DNA of 25,622 nt, taken from the NCBI GenBank assembly GCA_910584435.1, contig CAJUAP010000058.1, forward strand, positions 1 to 25,622, written 5' to 3'. Below the pieces are notes generated by a model, which made no database searches, was not told the DNA's origin, and saw nothing but the letters and a program-made list of their open reading frames with translations. Position numbers and translations under genes: made by a program. This stretch comes from an uncultured Acetatifactor sp. (lineage in GTDB: Bacteria > Bacillota > Clostridia > Lachnospirales > Lachnospiraceae). Shown piece by piece: positions 15,833 through 23,706 of the stretch; positions within the stretch are counted from its first letter, which is position 1, and the number at the start of each line of letters is the position of its first letter.

Positions 15833-15890
15833 CAATAGAAAGCAGGCTTTCTATTGCCAAGTCATATGAATGGCATGGCTGAATTGTTAC
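15833..15890. repeat. Dispersed hairpin element, copy 2
   Basis: CAATAGAAA (15833-15841) and TTTCTATTG (15848-15856) flank loop GCAGGC, followed by CAAGTCATATGA, TGGC and GAATTGTTAC. It matches copy 1 at 12062-12117. Like copy 1 it lies just upstream of a sigma-A promoter, here 29 bases before the argF -35 box. Confidence 0.75.
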
Positions 15891-15919
15891 GCCATTTGTG
15901 ACGGCAGGATTCTAAGGGG

Positions 15920-15948
15920 TTGAAAAATCGGCTGTTATGAAGTATATT
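15920..15948 (+). promoter_or_regulatory. Sigma-A promoter of argF-birA
   Basis: TTGAAA (15920-15925) and TATATT (15943-15948) are spaced by 17 bases, 32 bases before the argF start codon. No clear ArgR operator was recognised. Confidence 0.7.
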
Positions 15949-15980
15949 ATTAATGAAATAAGAAAAGGGAGGCTCAGGAC

Positions 15981-17261
15981 ATGGATTTAAAAGGACGTGA
16001 TTTTTTAAAGCTTTTGGATTTCACACCGGAAGAAATTGTCTACCTGATTGATCTGGCAGCAGAGCTGAAGGACAAGAAAAAAAGGGGAATCCTGGTGGAC
16101 ACGCTGCAGGGGAAAAATGTGGCGTTGATTTTTGAGAAGACAAGCACTCGTACAAGGTGTGCTTTTGAGGTGGCAGCACACGACCTGGGGATGGGAACCA
16201 CTTATCTGGATCCCAAAGCTTCTCAGATTGGGAAGAAGGAAAGCATTGCAGATACGGCCAGAGTGCTGTCTGGAATGTTTGAAGGAATTGAATACCGCGG
16301 CTTTGAACAGGCCATTGTAGAAGAACTTGCAGAATATTCTAAGGTGCCGGTATGGAACGGCCTGACTAATGAATTTCATCCCACGCAGATGTTAGCGGAT
16401 TTGCTGACGATCCGGGAACATTTTGGACGGTTAAAGGGTATTAAACTTACATATATGGGAGATGCCCGTTACAATATGGGAAATTCCCTGATGGTGGCAT
16501 GTGCGAAAATGGGAATGCGGTTTACAGCCTGTACTATGGAGAAATATTTCCCGGCAGGGGAACTGGTAGAGCAGTGCAGGGAGATTGCAGCCAAGACCGG
16601 CGGCAGTATTGTATTGACAGAGGATGTGGAGGAAGGTACCAAAGGTGCGGATGTAATCTATACGGATGTATGGGTATCCATGGGAGAACCGGACGAAATA
16701 TGGGAAGAGCGCATCAGGGATTTAGCTCCTTACCAGGTGAATCGGCATGTGATGGATAATGCGGGAAATAAGGCGGTTTTTATGCATTGTCTTCCGGCGT
16801 TCCACAATCTTAAGACAGAAACCGGAGCAGAGATGGGCAGGAGATTTGCGCTTACAGAGATGGAGGTTACGGATGAGGTATTTGAATCCCCCCAGTCTCT
16901 TGTATTCGAAGAGGCAGAAAATCGAATGCATACAATTAAGGCTGTGATGATGGCGACCGTCAGTGCAGACGGAAAGGCGAGAAAGAAAAGGAAGGTGCAG
17001 GCGAAGGTTGATCCTGGTCTGTTAGAGGGAAAAAGTCTGCGTGAAGTTCGTTATTTACCTGACAGCGAGGTGCAGTGGATTCTGTCAAGCGAGGAATGCG
17101 AGGTTGAGGAAACCGATGGATTTATCATCATGCCCATTGAGGAAGCAAGGGAAAAGTTCTCGGAGATCAGAGAAATCCTGGCGACAGAATCGGAGCAGAC
17201 GGTTTTGTTCAGAAAAGGAAGACATTCCAATAAATGGTATGATTTTATAGGGAAAGCATGA
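15981..17261 (+). CDS. argF: Ornithine carbamoyltransferase with C-terminal extension
   Basis: Residues 1-327 are a complete ornithine carbamoyltransferase, which makes citrulline from ornithine and carbamoyl phosphate. The carbamoyl-phosphate motif STRTR is at 55-59, HPTQ at 133-136, the ornithine-binding SMGE at 233-236 and HCLP at 269-272. The usual protein ends near residue 330. Here about 95 residues follow: a basic linker (KARKKRK, 332-338), then a compact-looking segment with REVRYLPDSEVQWIL, EETDGFIIMPIEEAREKF and HSNKWYDFIGKA. I do not recognise this domain. The start ATG has AGGGAGG eight bases upstream. The stop overlaps the birA start by four bases. Biosynthetic (argF) versus catabolic (arcB) use cannot be decided; no other arg or arc gene is nearby. 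Confidence 0.95.
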   Translation: MDLKGRDFLKLLDFTPEEIVYLIDLAAELKDKKKRGILVDTLQGKNVALIFEKTSTRTRCAFEVAAHDLGMGTTYLDPKASQIGKKESIADTARVLSGMFEGIEYRGFEQAIVEELAEYSKVPVWNGLTNEFHPTQMLADLLTIREHFGRLKGIKLTYMGDARYNMGNSLMVACAKMGMRFTACTMEKYFPAGELVEQCREIAAKTGGSIVLTEDVEEGTKGADVIYTDVWVSMGEPDEIWEERIRDLAPYQVNRHVMDNAGNKAVFMHCLPAFHNLKTETGAEMGRRFALTEMEVTDEVFESPQSLVFEEAENRMHTIKAVMMATVSADGKARKKRKVQAKVDPGLLEGKSLREVRYLPDSEVQWILSSEECEVEETDGFIIMPIEEAREKFSEIREILATESEQTVLFRKGRHSNKWYDFIGKA

Positions 17262-18238
17262 AAGGGAAGATATTAACGCTTCTGAGGGAGCGGGGAGACT
17301 ATGTATCAGGACAGGAGCTGTGCGGCCGATTCGGCGTATCCCGCACAGCGGTCTGGAAAGCCATAGGGCAGTTGAAGAAGGAAGGTTATGGCATTGAGGC
17401 GGTCAGGAACAAGGGATACTGCCTGGTGTCTGAAGGTGAAATCTACGGACAGCATGAACTGGAAAGCCGTATGGACACGAAATGGGCGGGGCATCCGGTG
17501 GTTTTCTATGATGCTCTGCCCTCTACAAATCTGCAGGCCAAGCTGGATGCGGAAAACGGCGCGGCAGAGGGGACTCTGCTGGTGGCTGATATGCAGACTG
17601 CCGGGCGGGGCCGCAGGGGCAGGTCGTGGAGCAGCCCCGGAGGGACTAACGCATATTTTACTTTAATCATAAAGCCGCAGTTCCATGTGGAGCTGGCTTC
17701 CATGGTGACATTGGTCATGGGACTTGCCGTTGCGGACGGTATCCGGAAGACCTGCGGGGTGGAGGCCTGCATTAAATGGCCCAATGATATTGTGATAGGC
17801 GGGAAGAAAGTCTGCGGCATGCTGGCAGAGATGAGTGTGGAACGGGAGTATATTCATTATGTAGTAATTGGCGTGGGGATTAATGTGGGACTGCAGACGT
17901 TTCCAGAGGAAATTGCAGACAGGGCCACATGTCTGCAGGAGGAATGCGGCCAAAGGGTGTCCAGGGCGGAACTGATAGCCAATGTAATGAAGGCATTTGA
18001 GGCTTCTTATGAAATATTTCAGAGGGATGGCAGTTTACAGGGGCTGGCGGAGCGTTATAACAGTCTGCTGGTCAACCGGAACAGGGAAGTGCGTGTATTG
18101 GCGCCCGGTGCAGAGTTCCAGGGGATATCCAAAGGTATCAATGATACAGGGGAATTGCTGGTAGAGAAAGACGACGGCACCATATCAAAGGTATATGCGG
18201 GGGAAGTGTCTGTGAGAGGAATCTATGGGTATGTGTAG
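17258..18238 (+). CDS. birA: Bifunctional biotin--protein ligase / biotin repressor
   Basis: The 326-residue protein is a group II BirA. It has an N-terminal winged helix (VSGQELCGRFGVSRTAVWK, about 16-34) for DNA binding, the central ligase with biotinyl-AMP loop GRGRRGRSW (116-124), KWPND (173-177), GKKVCGMLAE (182-191) and GVGINV (205-210), and a small C-terminal beta domain from about 270. It activates biotin with ATP and attaches it to carboxylase carrier domains, and should repress biotin genes when charged; none are in the window. The ATG overlaps the argF stop, so it is translationally coupled to an unrelated pathway gene. Length and motifs are normal. Confidence 0.96.
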   Translation: MKGKILTLLRERGDYVSGQELCGRFGVSRTAVWKAIGQLKKEGYGIEAVRNKGYCLVSEGEIYGQHELESRMDTKWAGHPVVFYDALPSTNLQAKLDAENGAAEGTLLVADMQTAGRGRRGRSWSSPGGTNAYFTLIIKPQFHVELASMVTLVMGLAVADGIRKTCGVEACIKWPNDIVIGGKKVCGMLAEMSVEREYIHYVVIGVGINVGLQTFPEEIADRATCLQEECGQRVSRAELIANVMKAFEASYEIFQRDGSLQGLAERYNSLLVNRNREVRVLAPGAEFQGISKGINDTGELLVEKDDGTISKVYAGEVSVRGIYGYV

Positions 18239-18422
18239 AGGGATGCTGCGGTGATTATCGGATTGCAATTGTTGACGGCATTTGCTTTTTCAGAAGGAGG
18301 CGAGGGACGTTTCCCCGAATGTATCTGGATGGATTACCGCATGAAAAAATGATTGTACGGTAATTCATCCGCTTGCAGGTGTCCTCAAGGACAGCTGCGG
18401 AATTTAGACAGGAGGTTACACA

Positions 18423-18755
18423 GTGGGCGAACATACGGTGCTCTGCGGCGCAAACGCGTATGAGATGAAATACTATTTTAATGAGCAATTTGACAGCATT
18501 CCTGAATCTATCAAGAATGAACTGCATATTCTATGTGTGCTGTTTACGGAAGAAGTGGGCGGTGTGTTTACCATAGCTTTTGAGGAAGATGGCAATATTG
18601 TATTGGAGACAAATGCCGATGATGATGACATTTATTATGATGACGTCAGCAGCGGATTGATGGTAGCCCAGGTGCGTCAGCACCGCCAGGAACTGTTTGA
18701 AGCCCTGCGTCTGTACTATAAAGTATTTGTTCTGAAAGAAGAGATACCAGTGTAA
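18423..18755 (+). CDS. Small conserved-type protein, DUF6145-like
   Basis: This 110-residue acidic protein starts at GTG 18423, with a perfect AGGAGG nine bases upstream. The sequence includes YYFNEQFDSIPESIKNEL, then LCVLFTEEVGGVFTIAFEED, an Asp-rich turn (NADDDDIYYDD) and a helical C-terminus with MVAQVRQHRQELFEALRLYY. It resembles, from memory, the DUF6145 family of Clostridia, whose function is unknown and which I recall in this birA-coaX neighbourhood. No signal peptide or membrane segment. The 184-base gap after birA holds no gene I can support. Confidence 0.75.
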   Translation: MGEHTVLCGANAYEMKYYFNEQFDSIPESIKNELHILCVLFTEEVGGVFTIAFEEDGNIVLETNADDDDIYYDDVSSGLMVAQVRQHRQELFEALRLYYKVFVLKEEIPV

Positions 18756-18821
18756 TGGTTTATCATTTGTGTACTATTTTATAATCTTATGGGTGCCGCT
18801 GTTAAGAGGAAAATGATAAAA

Positions 18822-19127
18822 ATGGAATACAGTTATGTGAATATTGATATCATTGATTCTGAGGGTATCAGATTTCGTGACGGCAGGGAAATTGCATTTC
18901 AGGTATGCGTACAGGAATATCAGAAGCAGTTCCCTGGCAGTACGAGCGGAGCAGGCATGCGGGATATTACAGGGCAGCCGCCGTATTTTGAGTTTTTTAT
19001 GCCGGAACATATTAGAATTGTATTTGATAAAAAGGGGCCGTTTGGTAAAAGAAGAAATCTAAAGGATTTTATTCAAATGTATGAGTTGCTCCTTCGCTAT
19101 GGTTATAAAACATATGATTTGAGCTAG
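18822..19127 (+). CDS. Hypothetical protein, about 101 residues
   Basis: AGAGGA at 18805-18810 is well placed for ATG 18822 (11 bases) but too close for ATG 18813; ATG 18789 has no ribosome site. From 18822 the product reads MEYSYVNIDIIDSEG, FRDGREIAFQVCVQEYQKQF, YFEFFMPEHIRIVFDKKGPF and LKDFIQMYELLLRYGYKTYD. It is a small soluble alpha/beta protein of normal composition with no known motif. The gene follows the DUF6145-like gene by 66 bases on the same strand and is followed by a string of AT-rich inverted repeats that may end transcription. I do not recognise the family. Confidence 0.55.
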   Translation: MEYSYVNIDIIDSEGIRFRDGREIAFQVCVQEYQKQFPGSTSGAGMRDITGQPPYFEFFMPEHIRIVFDKKGPFGKRRNLKDFIQMYELLLRYGYKTYDLS

Positions 19128-19137
19128 TACATCGTTC

Positions 19138-19221
19138 ATAAAGCAACTCATAATATCTATATTGCTTTATCAGCGGAGTATCAATAAATAGCGTAAATAT
19201 AAAACCATGAGTTATTTATTG
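19138..19221. terminator. Nested AT-rich inverted repeats, probable terminator
   Basis: Two perfect 9-bp hairpins stand in a row: ATAAAGCAA/TTGCTTTAT (19138-19146, 19162-19170) and CAATAAATA/TATTTATTG (19182-19190, 19213-19221). A third, longer-range 7-bp pair AACTCAT/ATGAGTT (19145-19151, 19207-19213) overlaps both and would compete with them. T-rich sequence (TTTATTTTA) follows the second hairpin. Confidence 0.5.
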
Positions 19222-19448
19222 TTTATTTTACCAGTACATTGCCCCATGATTAACCATAGATTATTTTAGCCTGGAATGCTGATAAGTATATTATTACGAT
19301 GTATCGGCAGAGGTATTTTGTAATGGATGGACGAATTGGTTCGGATGATGAACGATGCTCTGCCGGATCTCGTCATATAGGTATAAGGCAGGGTGTGCAT
19401 CCTATGTTAAGCGTATGAATAAAATAGAGGGATAGAAGGAAATGTAAT
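19222..19448. other. Intergenic before coaX
   Basis: No gene is supported. The inverted pair CGGCAGAG (19305-19312) and CTCTGCCG (19358-19365) encloses 45 bases. A ribosome-site-like AGAAGGAA precedes coaX. No convincing promoter could be assigned. Confidence 0.4.
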
Positions 19449-20237
19449 ATGATTCTGGTGATAGATGTAGGAAATACGAATATGACAATGGGGGTCTATG
19501 AGGGAGATAAGCTTCAAGCAACATTCCGTATTATGACCAAAATGCCCAGAACTTCAGATGAGTATGGAGTATTGATAACCCAATTATTGAAAAACCGGGG
19601 AATAGAGTCTGCAGATTTAGAGGGGGCTATTGTGGCAAGTGTGGTGCCTGATGTGATGCATGCATTGAATGGCGCATTGGTGCGGTATACCGAGACGAAG
19701 CCTATGAATGTGGGGCCGGGGACTAAGACGGGCATCCGCATTATTACGGAAGATCCCAGAGCCATCGGGGCGGATAGGATTGTGGATGCCGTGGCAGCAT
19801 ACGAGAAGTATGGAGGACCGGTGTTGGTGCTGGATTTCGGGACAGCTACCACCTATGATTTAATTACGGAGGCGGGAGAATTTGCAGCAGGTATTACGGC
19901 ACCGGGGATTCGTATCAGTTCCGAAGCTTTATGGACGCAGGCTGCAAAATTGCCGAAGATAGAGATCAAGAAGCCTAAGTCCATATTGGCGCAGGAGACG
20001 ATTACCAGTATGCAGGCAGGTCTGGTATATGGGCAGATTGGACAGACGGAGTATATTATCAGGAAAGTGAAGGAAGAAAGCGGTATTGGCAATCTGAAGG
20101 TAGTTGCCACAGGCGGATTGGGAAGGCTGATTGCGGATGAGACGAAAGCCATTGATATCTATGACAGTTCACTGACTTTGGACGGACTTCGCATCATCTA
20201 TGGGAAAAACAGGGGCGGCGGACAGAAAAGCAGGTGA
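19449..20237 (+). CDS. coaX: Type III pantothenate kinase
   Basis: CoaX catalyses the first step of coenzyme A synthesis, pantothenate to 4'-phosphopantothenate. The 262-residue protein has the ASKHA-fold marks: DVGNTN at 6-11 (phosphate 1), PGTKTG at 90-95, GADR at 107-110, DFGTATT at 129-135 (phosphate 2), GITAPGI at 148-154 and a late ATGGLG (adenosine site). The short, ATP-tolerant type III enzyme is typical of Clostridia and needs a monovalent cation. Start ATG has GAAGGAA upstream. It overlaps dusB reading by a few bases if the longer dusB start is used. Length normal. Confidence 0.96.
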   Translation: MILVIDVGNTNMTMGVYEGDKLQATFRIMTKMPRTSDEYGVLITQLLKNRGIESADLEGAIVASVVPDVMHALNGALVRYTETKPMNVGPGTKTGIRIITEDPRAIGADRIVDAVAAYEKYGGPVLVLDFGTATTYDLITEAGEFAAGITAPGIRISSEALWTQAAKLPKIEIKKPKSILAQETITSMQAGLVYGQIGQTEYIIRKVKEESGIGNLKVVATGGLGRLIADETKAIDIYDSSLTLDGLRIIYGKNRGGGQKSR

Positions 20238-20293
20238 CTGTATGGAGAACCGGGAAGAGATACGATTGGATTGTACAGGAATGCAGAGATAAT

Positions 20294-21253
20294 ATGAGTA
20301 AATTAATCATTGGTAATGTGGTTTTAGATAATCAAGTGATACTGGCTCCTATGGCAGGTGTGACAGACCTGCCATTTCGTCTGCTGTGCAGAATGCAGGG
20401 CGCAGGTCTGGTATGTACGGAAATGGTAAGCGCGAAGGCAATATTTTATAACAATAAAAATACGGAGTCATTGTTGGAGATTGCACCTTTGGAGGCGCCG
20501 GTATCGCTGCAGATGTTTGGTTCAGATCCGAAGATAATTGCAGATATGGCAAAACGCATTGAAGAGCGTCCCTTTGCCATATTGGATTTTAACATGGGCT
20601 GCCCGGTGCCTAAGGTGGTAAATAACGGAGAGGGATCTGCTTTGATGAAAAACCCTAAGCTCGCAGAGGAGATTTTATCTTCTCTTGTGAAAGCGGTAAA
20701 GAAACCGGTTACGGTTAAGATCAGAAAGGGATTCGACAAGCCCAATGCGGTGGAGATGGCAAAAATTGCGGAAGGCTGTGGTGCGGCGGCAGTTGCGGTT
20801 CACGGACGGACCAGGGAACAGTATTACAGCGGCAGGGCGGACTGGGATATCATTGCGCAGGTGAAGCAGGCAGTGAGGATTCCTGTGATTGGCAATGGGG
20901 ATGTGGATAGTCCGCAGGCGGCAAAGGATATGCTGACACAGACGGGCTGTGATGGTGTGATGATTGGCAGGGCGGCACAGGGGAATCCCTGGATATTCCG
21001 GGATGTTGTCGGCTTCTTAGATAAGGGGACGGTGCCGGAACCGCCGGGAAATCAAGAGAAGAAAGCACTTATTTTAGAACATGCGGCTCTTCAGCTCAGA
21101 TGCAAGGGAGAATATACGGCAGTGAGGGAGCTGAGAAAGCATCTGGCATGGTATACTACAGGAATGCCTCATTCTGCCCGCTTCAGACAAATGATCAATT
21201 CCATGGAAACCATGGAGGAATTGATAGCGGGGATAGAGACTATTTTTGGCTGA
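20294..21253 (+). CDS. dusB: tRNA-dihydrouridine synthase, DusB type
   Basis: The FMN enzyme reduces uridines in the tRNA D-loop. From ATG 20294 the product is 319 residues, the usual DusB length, beginning MSKLIIGNVVLDNQVILAPM. Motifs: APMAG (18-22), MGCP with catalytic C103, VKIRKG (141-146), HGRTREQ (170-176), GNGD (200-203) and GRAAQGNPW (225-233), forming the TIM-barrel FMN site, then the C-terminal helical tRNA-binding domain. A GTG at 20234 overlapping coaX would add 20 residues unlike family N-termini, so I prefer 20294 despite its weak ribosome site. It is in an operon with coaX. Confidence 0.95.
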   Translation: MSKLIIGNVVLDNQVILAPMAGVTDLPFRLLCRMQGAGLVCTEMVSAKAIFYNNKNTESLLEIAPLEAPVSLQMFGSDPKIIADMAKRIEERPFAILDFNMGCPVPKVVNNGEGSALMKNPKLAEEILSSLVKAVKKPVTVKIRKGFDKPNAVEMAKIAEGCGAAAVAVHGRTREQYYSGRADWDIIAQVKQAVRIPVIGNGDVDSPQAAKDMLTQTGCDGVMIGRAAQGNPWIFRDVVGFLDKGTVPEPPGNQEKKALILEHAALQLRCKGEYTAVRELRKHLAWYTTGMPHSARFRQMINSMETMEELIAGIETIFG

Positions 21254-21271
21254 TGCAGCATATATTTCTGC

Positions 21272-22678
21272 ATGGACACCATATTATTTTTTTGTAAGAA
21301 GAGAGGTTTACAGGAACCTTCTGTTGAGGCCATAGGCATGAGAAGTCATTTGCTGATACGTGTCTGTCTGGATGTGGGAAATGACGAGTGGTTTGGCATG
21401 AAAATGATTTCGGAGACAGGAGCGGCTTTACCCGGAGGGGCAGGTGCAGAGCGCAAAAGTAAGAATACAGGAACCCAAATGCAAAATAAGGAGGGAGGGT
21501 TTGAGAGCGGCTGCGGAGTAAAAAGGCGTCATTGTGGTTTGTTCCGGGGGGTGATAGCTTTTTTTGGCCGCAGAGAGCAGAGGGATGAGAAGAAGCTTCA
21601 AAAGGCAAAAGAGCAGGAACAAATACGTCTGCAGCATGAGAGGCAGGAAGTGCTCAACAAGGTGGAAGAAGGCGTACAGAAGCTGTTATCTGATATTCTG
21701 GACATGATAGGAAGTCTGGATGGATGCTTCTGTGTATATGAGGACAGTATTTACAGAGCACTTGAGGGAAGGAAAAATGATAATTGCATTGTGACGGGAA
21801 ATGTTCCGGAAAACTGTATACAGGAAGGAAAAAACTTGAGAGAAATCTGTGTGCAGGAAGTGGACAGCATGAAAGGAACCTGTATGCCGGAAGAAAACAG
21901 TGCAAGAGAAACCCGGATGCGGAAGGAAAGCAGCAGAAAGGATATCTGTGTGCAGGAAGAGAGCAGAATGAATGAAACCTGTATGCCGGAAGAAAACGAT
22001 ATAAGGAAAAACTGTGCACAGCAAGGAAACAGTGTAAGAAAAACCTGTGTGCAGGAAGACAGAAGAATGAATGATACCTGTCTTCAGAAAAAGGCGGGCA
22101 TAGAGCAAGAAATTCACATAGAGGAAAATAAAGGGAGGAAGATTTCCGCAGGTATGGAAGCGATGCTGCCAGTCTTGTGGAAGAAGTATTTTCAGGCAGG
22201 GGAATTTGAAGATTATACGAAACAGTTATGGGTGGAGGAATTGCTGCCGGAGGCGGTATTACCGCATTTTGTGATTTTGGGAACCGCTTCCTGTCTGTAT
22301 AGTTTGATAGAAAAATATGCCGGACGGATGAAAAGTCTGCGGTGGATTATGCCGGAAAATGACTATAGCCTGGAGGTGCAGGAATTTGTGGAAGATTTCT
22401 ATACAGAATACGGATTGGCTATTATGCTGCAGATCACATCGGCAGGGCAGAGAGGGATACAGGCCGTATGTACAGAGCCGTCTAATGTTTTGGATTTTAC
22501 ACAAGAGGCATGTGTCCATCTTGCTAAAGTGGCAAAGGGAAGTATTTGGCTGGATATGCTGTCCGTGGAAGAGAAAAAGCGGCGGATTGCCGGGCGCAGC
22601 ACAGGTATTTCATATGTTTCCCTGAAGGAAAAATGGAGATTGGCCCGTAAAAAGGAACCGTTTGTACCTGAAGAATAG
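21272..22678 (+). CDS. Hypothetical protein with 11-residue cysteine repeats
   Basis: The frame starts 18 bases after dusB and encodes up to 468 residues; the true start is unclear because no ATG near the beginning has a good ribosome site. Residues about 102-135 form a charged helix (EKKLQKAKEQEQIRLQHERQ). Residues 179-277 are nine tandem 11-residue repeats of the pattern (R/K)xxC(V/M)(Q/P)E with Cys at 182, 193, 204, 226, 237, 248, 259 and 270; the unit at 215 has Arg instead. After this a conserved-looking domain (about 293-468) contains LPVLWKKYFQAGEFEDY, LPHFVILGTASCLYSLIEKY, VEDFYTEYGLAIMLQI and SLKEKWRLARKKEPF. I do not recognise the family. It probably shares the coaX-dusB transcript. 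Confidence 0.7.
   Translation: MDTILFFCKKRGLQEPSVEAIGMRSHLLIRVCLDVGNDEWFGMKMISETGAALPGGAGAERKSKNTGTQMQNKEGGFESGCGVKRRHCGLFRGVIAFFGRREQRDEKKLQKAKEQEQIRLQHERQEVLNKVEEGVQKLLSDILDMIGSLDGCFCVYEDSIYRALEGRKNDNCIVTGNVPENCIQEGKNLREICVQEVDSMKGTCMPEENSARETRMRKESSRKDICVQEESRMNETCMPEENDIRKNCAQQGNSVRKTCVQEDRRMNDTCLQKKAGIEQEIHIEENKGRKISAGMEAMLPVLWKKYFQAGEFEDYTKQLWVEELLPEAVLPHFVILGTASCLYSLIEKYAGRMKSLRWIMPENDYSLEVQEFVEDFYTEYGLAIMLQITSAGQRGIQAVCTEPSNVLDFTQEACVHLAKVAKGSIWLDMLSVEEKKRRIAGRSTGISYVSLKEKWRLARKKEPFVPEE
21806..22102 (+). repeat. 33-bp coding tandem repeats (nine units)
   Basis: Nine degenerate 33-bp units encode the 11-residue cysteine repeats of the preceding entry. Units alternate roughly between a CVQE type and a CMPEEN type, suggesting growth by 66-bp duplications. 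Confidence 0.8.
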
Positions 22679-22684
22679 CATTGG

Positions 22685-22720
22685 AATTTGTCCGCTGTAA
22701 TGCGGGAGCTGACAAATTTT
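22685..22720 (+). terminator. Terminator of the coaX-dusB operon
   Basis: AATTTGTC (22685-22692) and GACAAATT (22711-22718) form a perfect 8-bp stem, extended inside by CGC/GCG, and run directly into a short T-tract, seven bases after the stop of the cysteine-repeat gene. Confidence 0.65.
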
Positions 22721-22913
22721 AATATGATATTACTTCAATGGTAATGCGGTAATCCGGCAATTAGGAATATAGTAATCTGCCGCAGGGCAATCATGGTATG
22801 CCAGACTCTGCAGTTTGGACAGGGTGCTGAACTGTTGCGAGAATGCACACAAAATATAATAGCATGTGTTTTGGCACACGCAATCATTGCGGGGCGGCAC
22901 GCTGCCTCTGGAG

Positions 22914-22933
22914 CTCAATTTCGACTTTGCGGC
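22914..22933 (+). repeat. Dispersed motif, copy 3
   Basis: CTCAATTTCGACTTTGCGGC is the third copy of the motif at 10430-10411 (minus) and 15742-15761. The next bases (AGGAGCC, CTGAACTG) align with the 10.4 kb copy. The surrounding 22721-22994 holds no gene that I can support. Confidence 0.5.
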
Positions 22934-22994
22934 AGGAGCCGTCTGAACTGCCGCCCGAATTGCTGCCAGCAGATTTTAATCCTGAGAAATAGCC

Positions 22995-23022
22995 TTGACA
23001 CAGGGCGAAAAAGTGGTATAAT
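22995..23022 (+). promoter_or_regulatory. Strong sigma-A promoter of greA
   Basis: A perfect TTGACA (22995-23000) and perfect TATAAT (23017-23022) are separated by 16 bases, with TG one base before the -10 box. Predicted transcription starts near 23029, leaving a leader of about 195 bases before greA. Confidence 0.85.
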
Positions 23023-23060
23023 ACGGGGTAATTAAAAGGACAGAGCCCGATTGCGCTGCT

Positions 23061-23107
23061 TCGCTGCCGTCTGCAGGTATATCTTTTGTATTGCAGAGCG
23101 GCAGCGA
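23061..23107 (+). promoter_or_regulatory. Long stem-loop in the greA leader
   Basis: TCGCTGCCG (23061-23069) plus TCTGCA (23070-23075) pair with TGCAGA (23092-23097) plus CGGCAGCGA (23099-23107): 15 base pairs interrupted by one bulged G, with a 16-base loop. No T-run follows, so it is not an ordinary terminator. A regulatory leader or a small-RNA-producing leader, as known for E. coli greA (GraL), is possible. Confidence 0.6.
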
Positions 23108-23223
23108 TTCCAATGCATTCAGGCTTGAATATTTCTTTACAGGTAATAGTGTGTTATATTGCCGGACTATTATTTGAACGGCTTCAAACAAGACATGAAA
23201 TTAATGTAGAAAGGTGTATTAAA

Positions 23224-23706
23224 ATGCAGGAGAAGAAAAATATTCTGACTTATGAAGGGCTCAGAAAATATGAGGATGAGTTACACGAGCTGAAGGTGGT
23301 GAAACGTCAGGAGGTTGCACAGAAAATCAAAGAGGCCAGGGAGCAGGGGGATTTGTCCGAGAATGCCGAGTATGACGCAGCCAAGGATGAACAGCGCGAT
23401 ATTGAGGCAAGGATTGAGGAATTGGAAAAAATTCTGAAGAATGCCGAAGTAGTAGTGGAGGACGAAATCGATCTGGATAAGATTAACATAGGCTGCTGTG
23501 TAAGATTGCTGGACATGGAATATAGTGAAGAGCTTGAATATAAGATTGTCGGTTCCACGGAAGCTGACAGCCTGAAGGGGAAAATTTCTAATGAAAGTCC
23601 GGTGGGAAAAGCTTTGATTGGATGTAAAATAGGTGACAGCGTGGATGTGGAGACGGCAGCAGGTGTATTCACATATAAGGTGCTGGAGATCCAGAGAAGC
23701 AGATGA
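23224..23706 (+). CDS. greA: Transcription elongation factor GreA
   Basis: GreA enters the RNA polymerase secondary channel and stimulates transcript cleavage to rescue backtracked complexes. From ATG 23224 (AAAGGTG seven bases upstream) the protein is 160 residues, the normal length. Residues about 8-77 form the coiled coil with the tip motif QGDLSENAEYD (41-51); D43 and E46 are the Mg-coordinating acidic residues. The rest is the FKBP-like domain with a SPVGKALIGCKIGD block near its end. A longer in-frame start at 23086 would run through the leader hairpin and lacks a ribosome site. It has a strong promoter of its own. The last codons (CAGAGAAGCAGATGA) recur in the tandem repeats that follow. 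Confidence 0.96.
   Translation: MQEKKNILTYEGLRKYEDELHELKVVKRQEVAQKIKEAREQGDLSENAEYDAAKDEQRDIEARIEELEKILKNAEVVVEDEIDLDKINIGCCVRLLDMEYSEELEYKIVGSTEADSLKGKISNESPVGKALIGCKIGDSVDVETAAGVFTYKVLEIQRSR

Noticed and set aside
23086..23223. 46-residue N-terminal extension of GreA
   Set aside because: It reads through the leader hairpin, has no ribosome site and is absent from the family; ATG 23224 has a good site.
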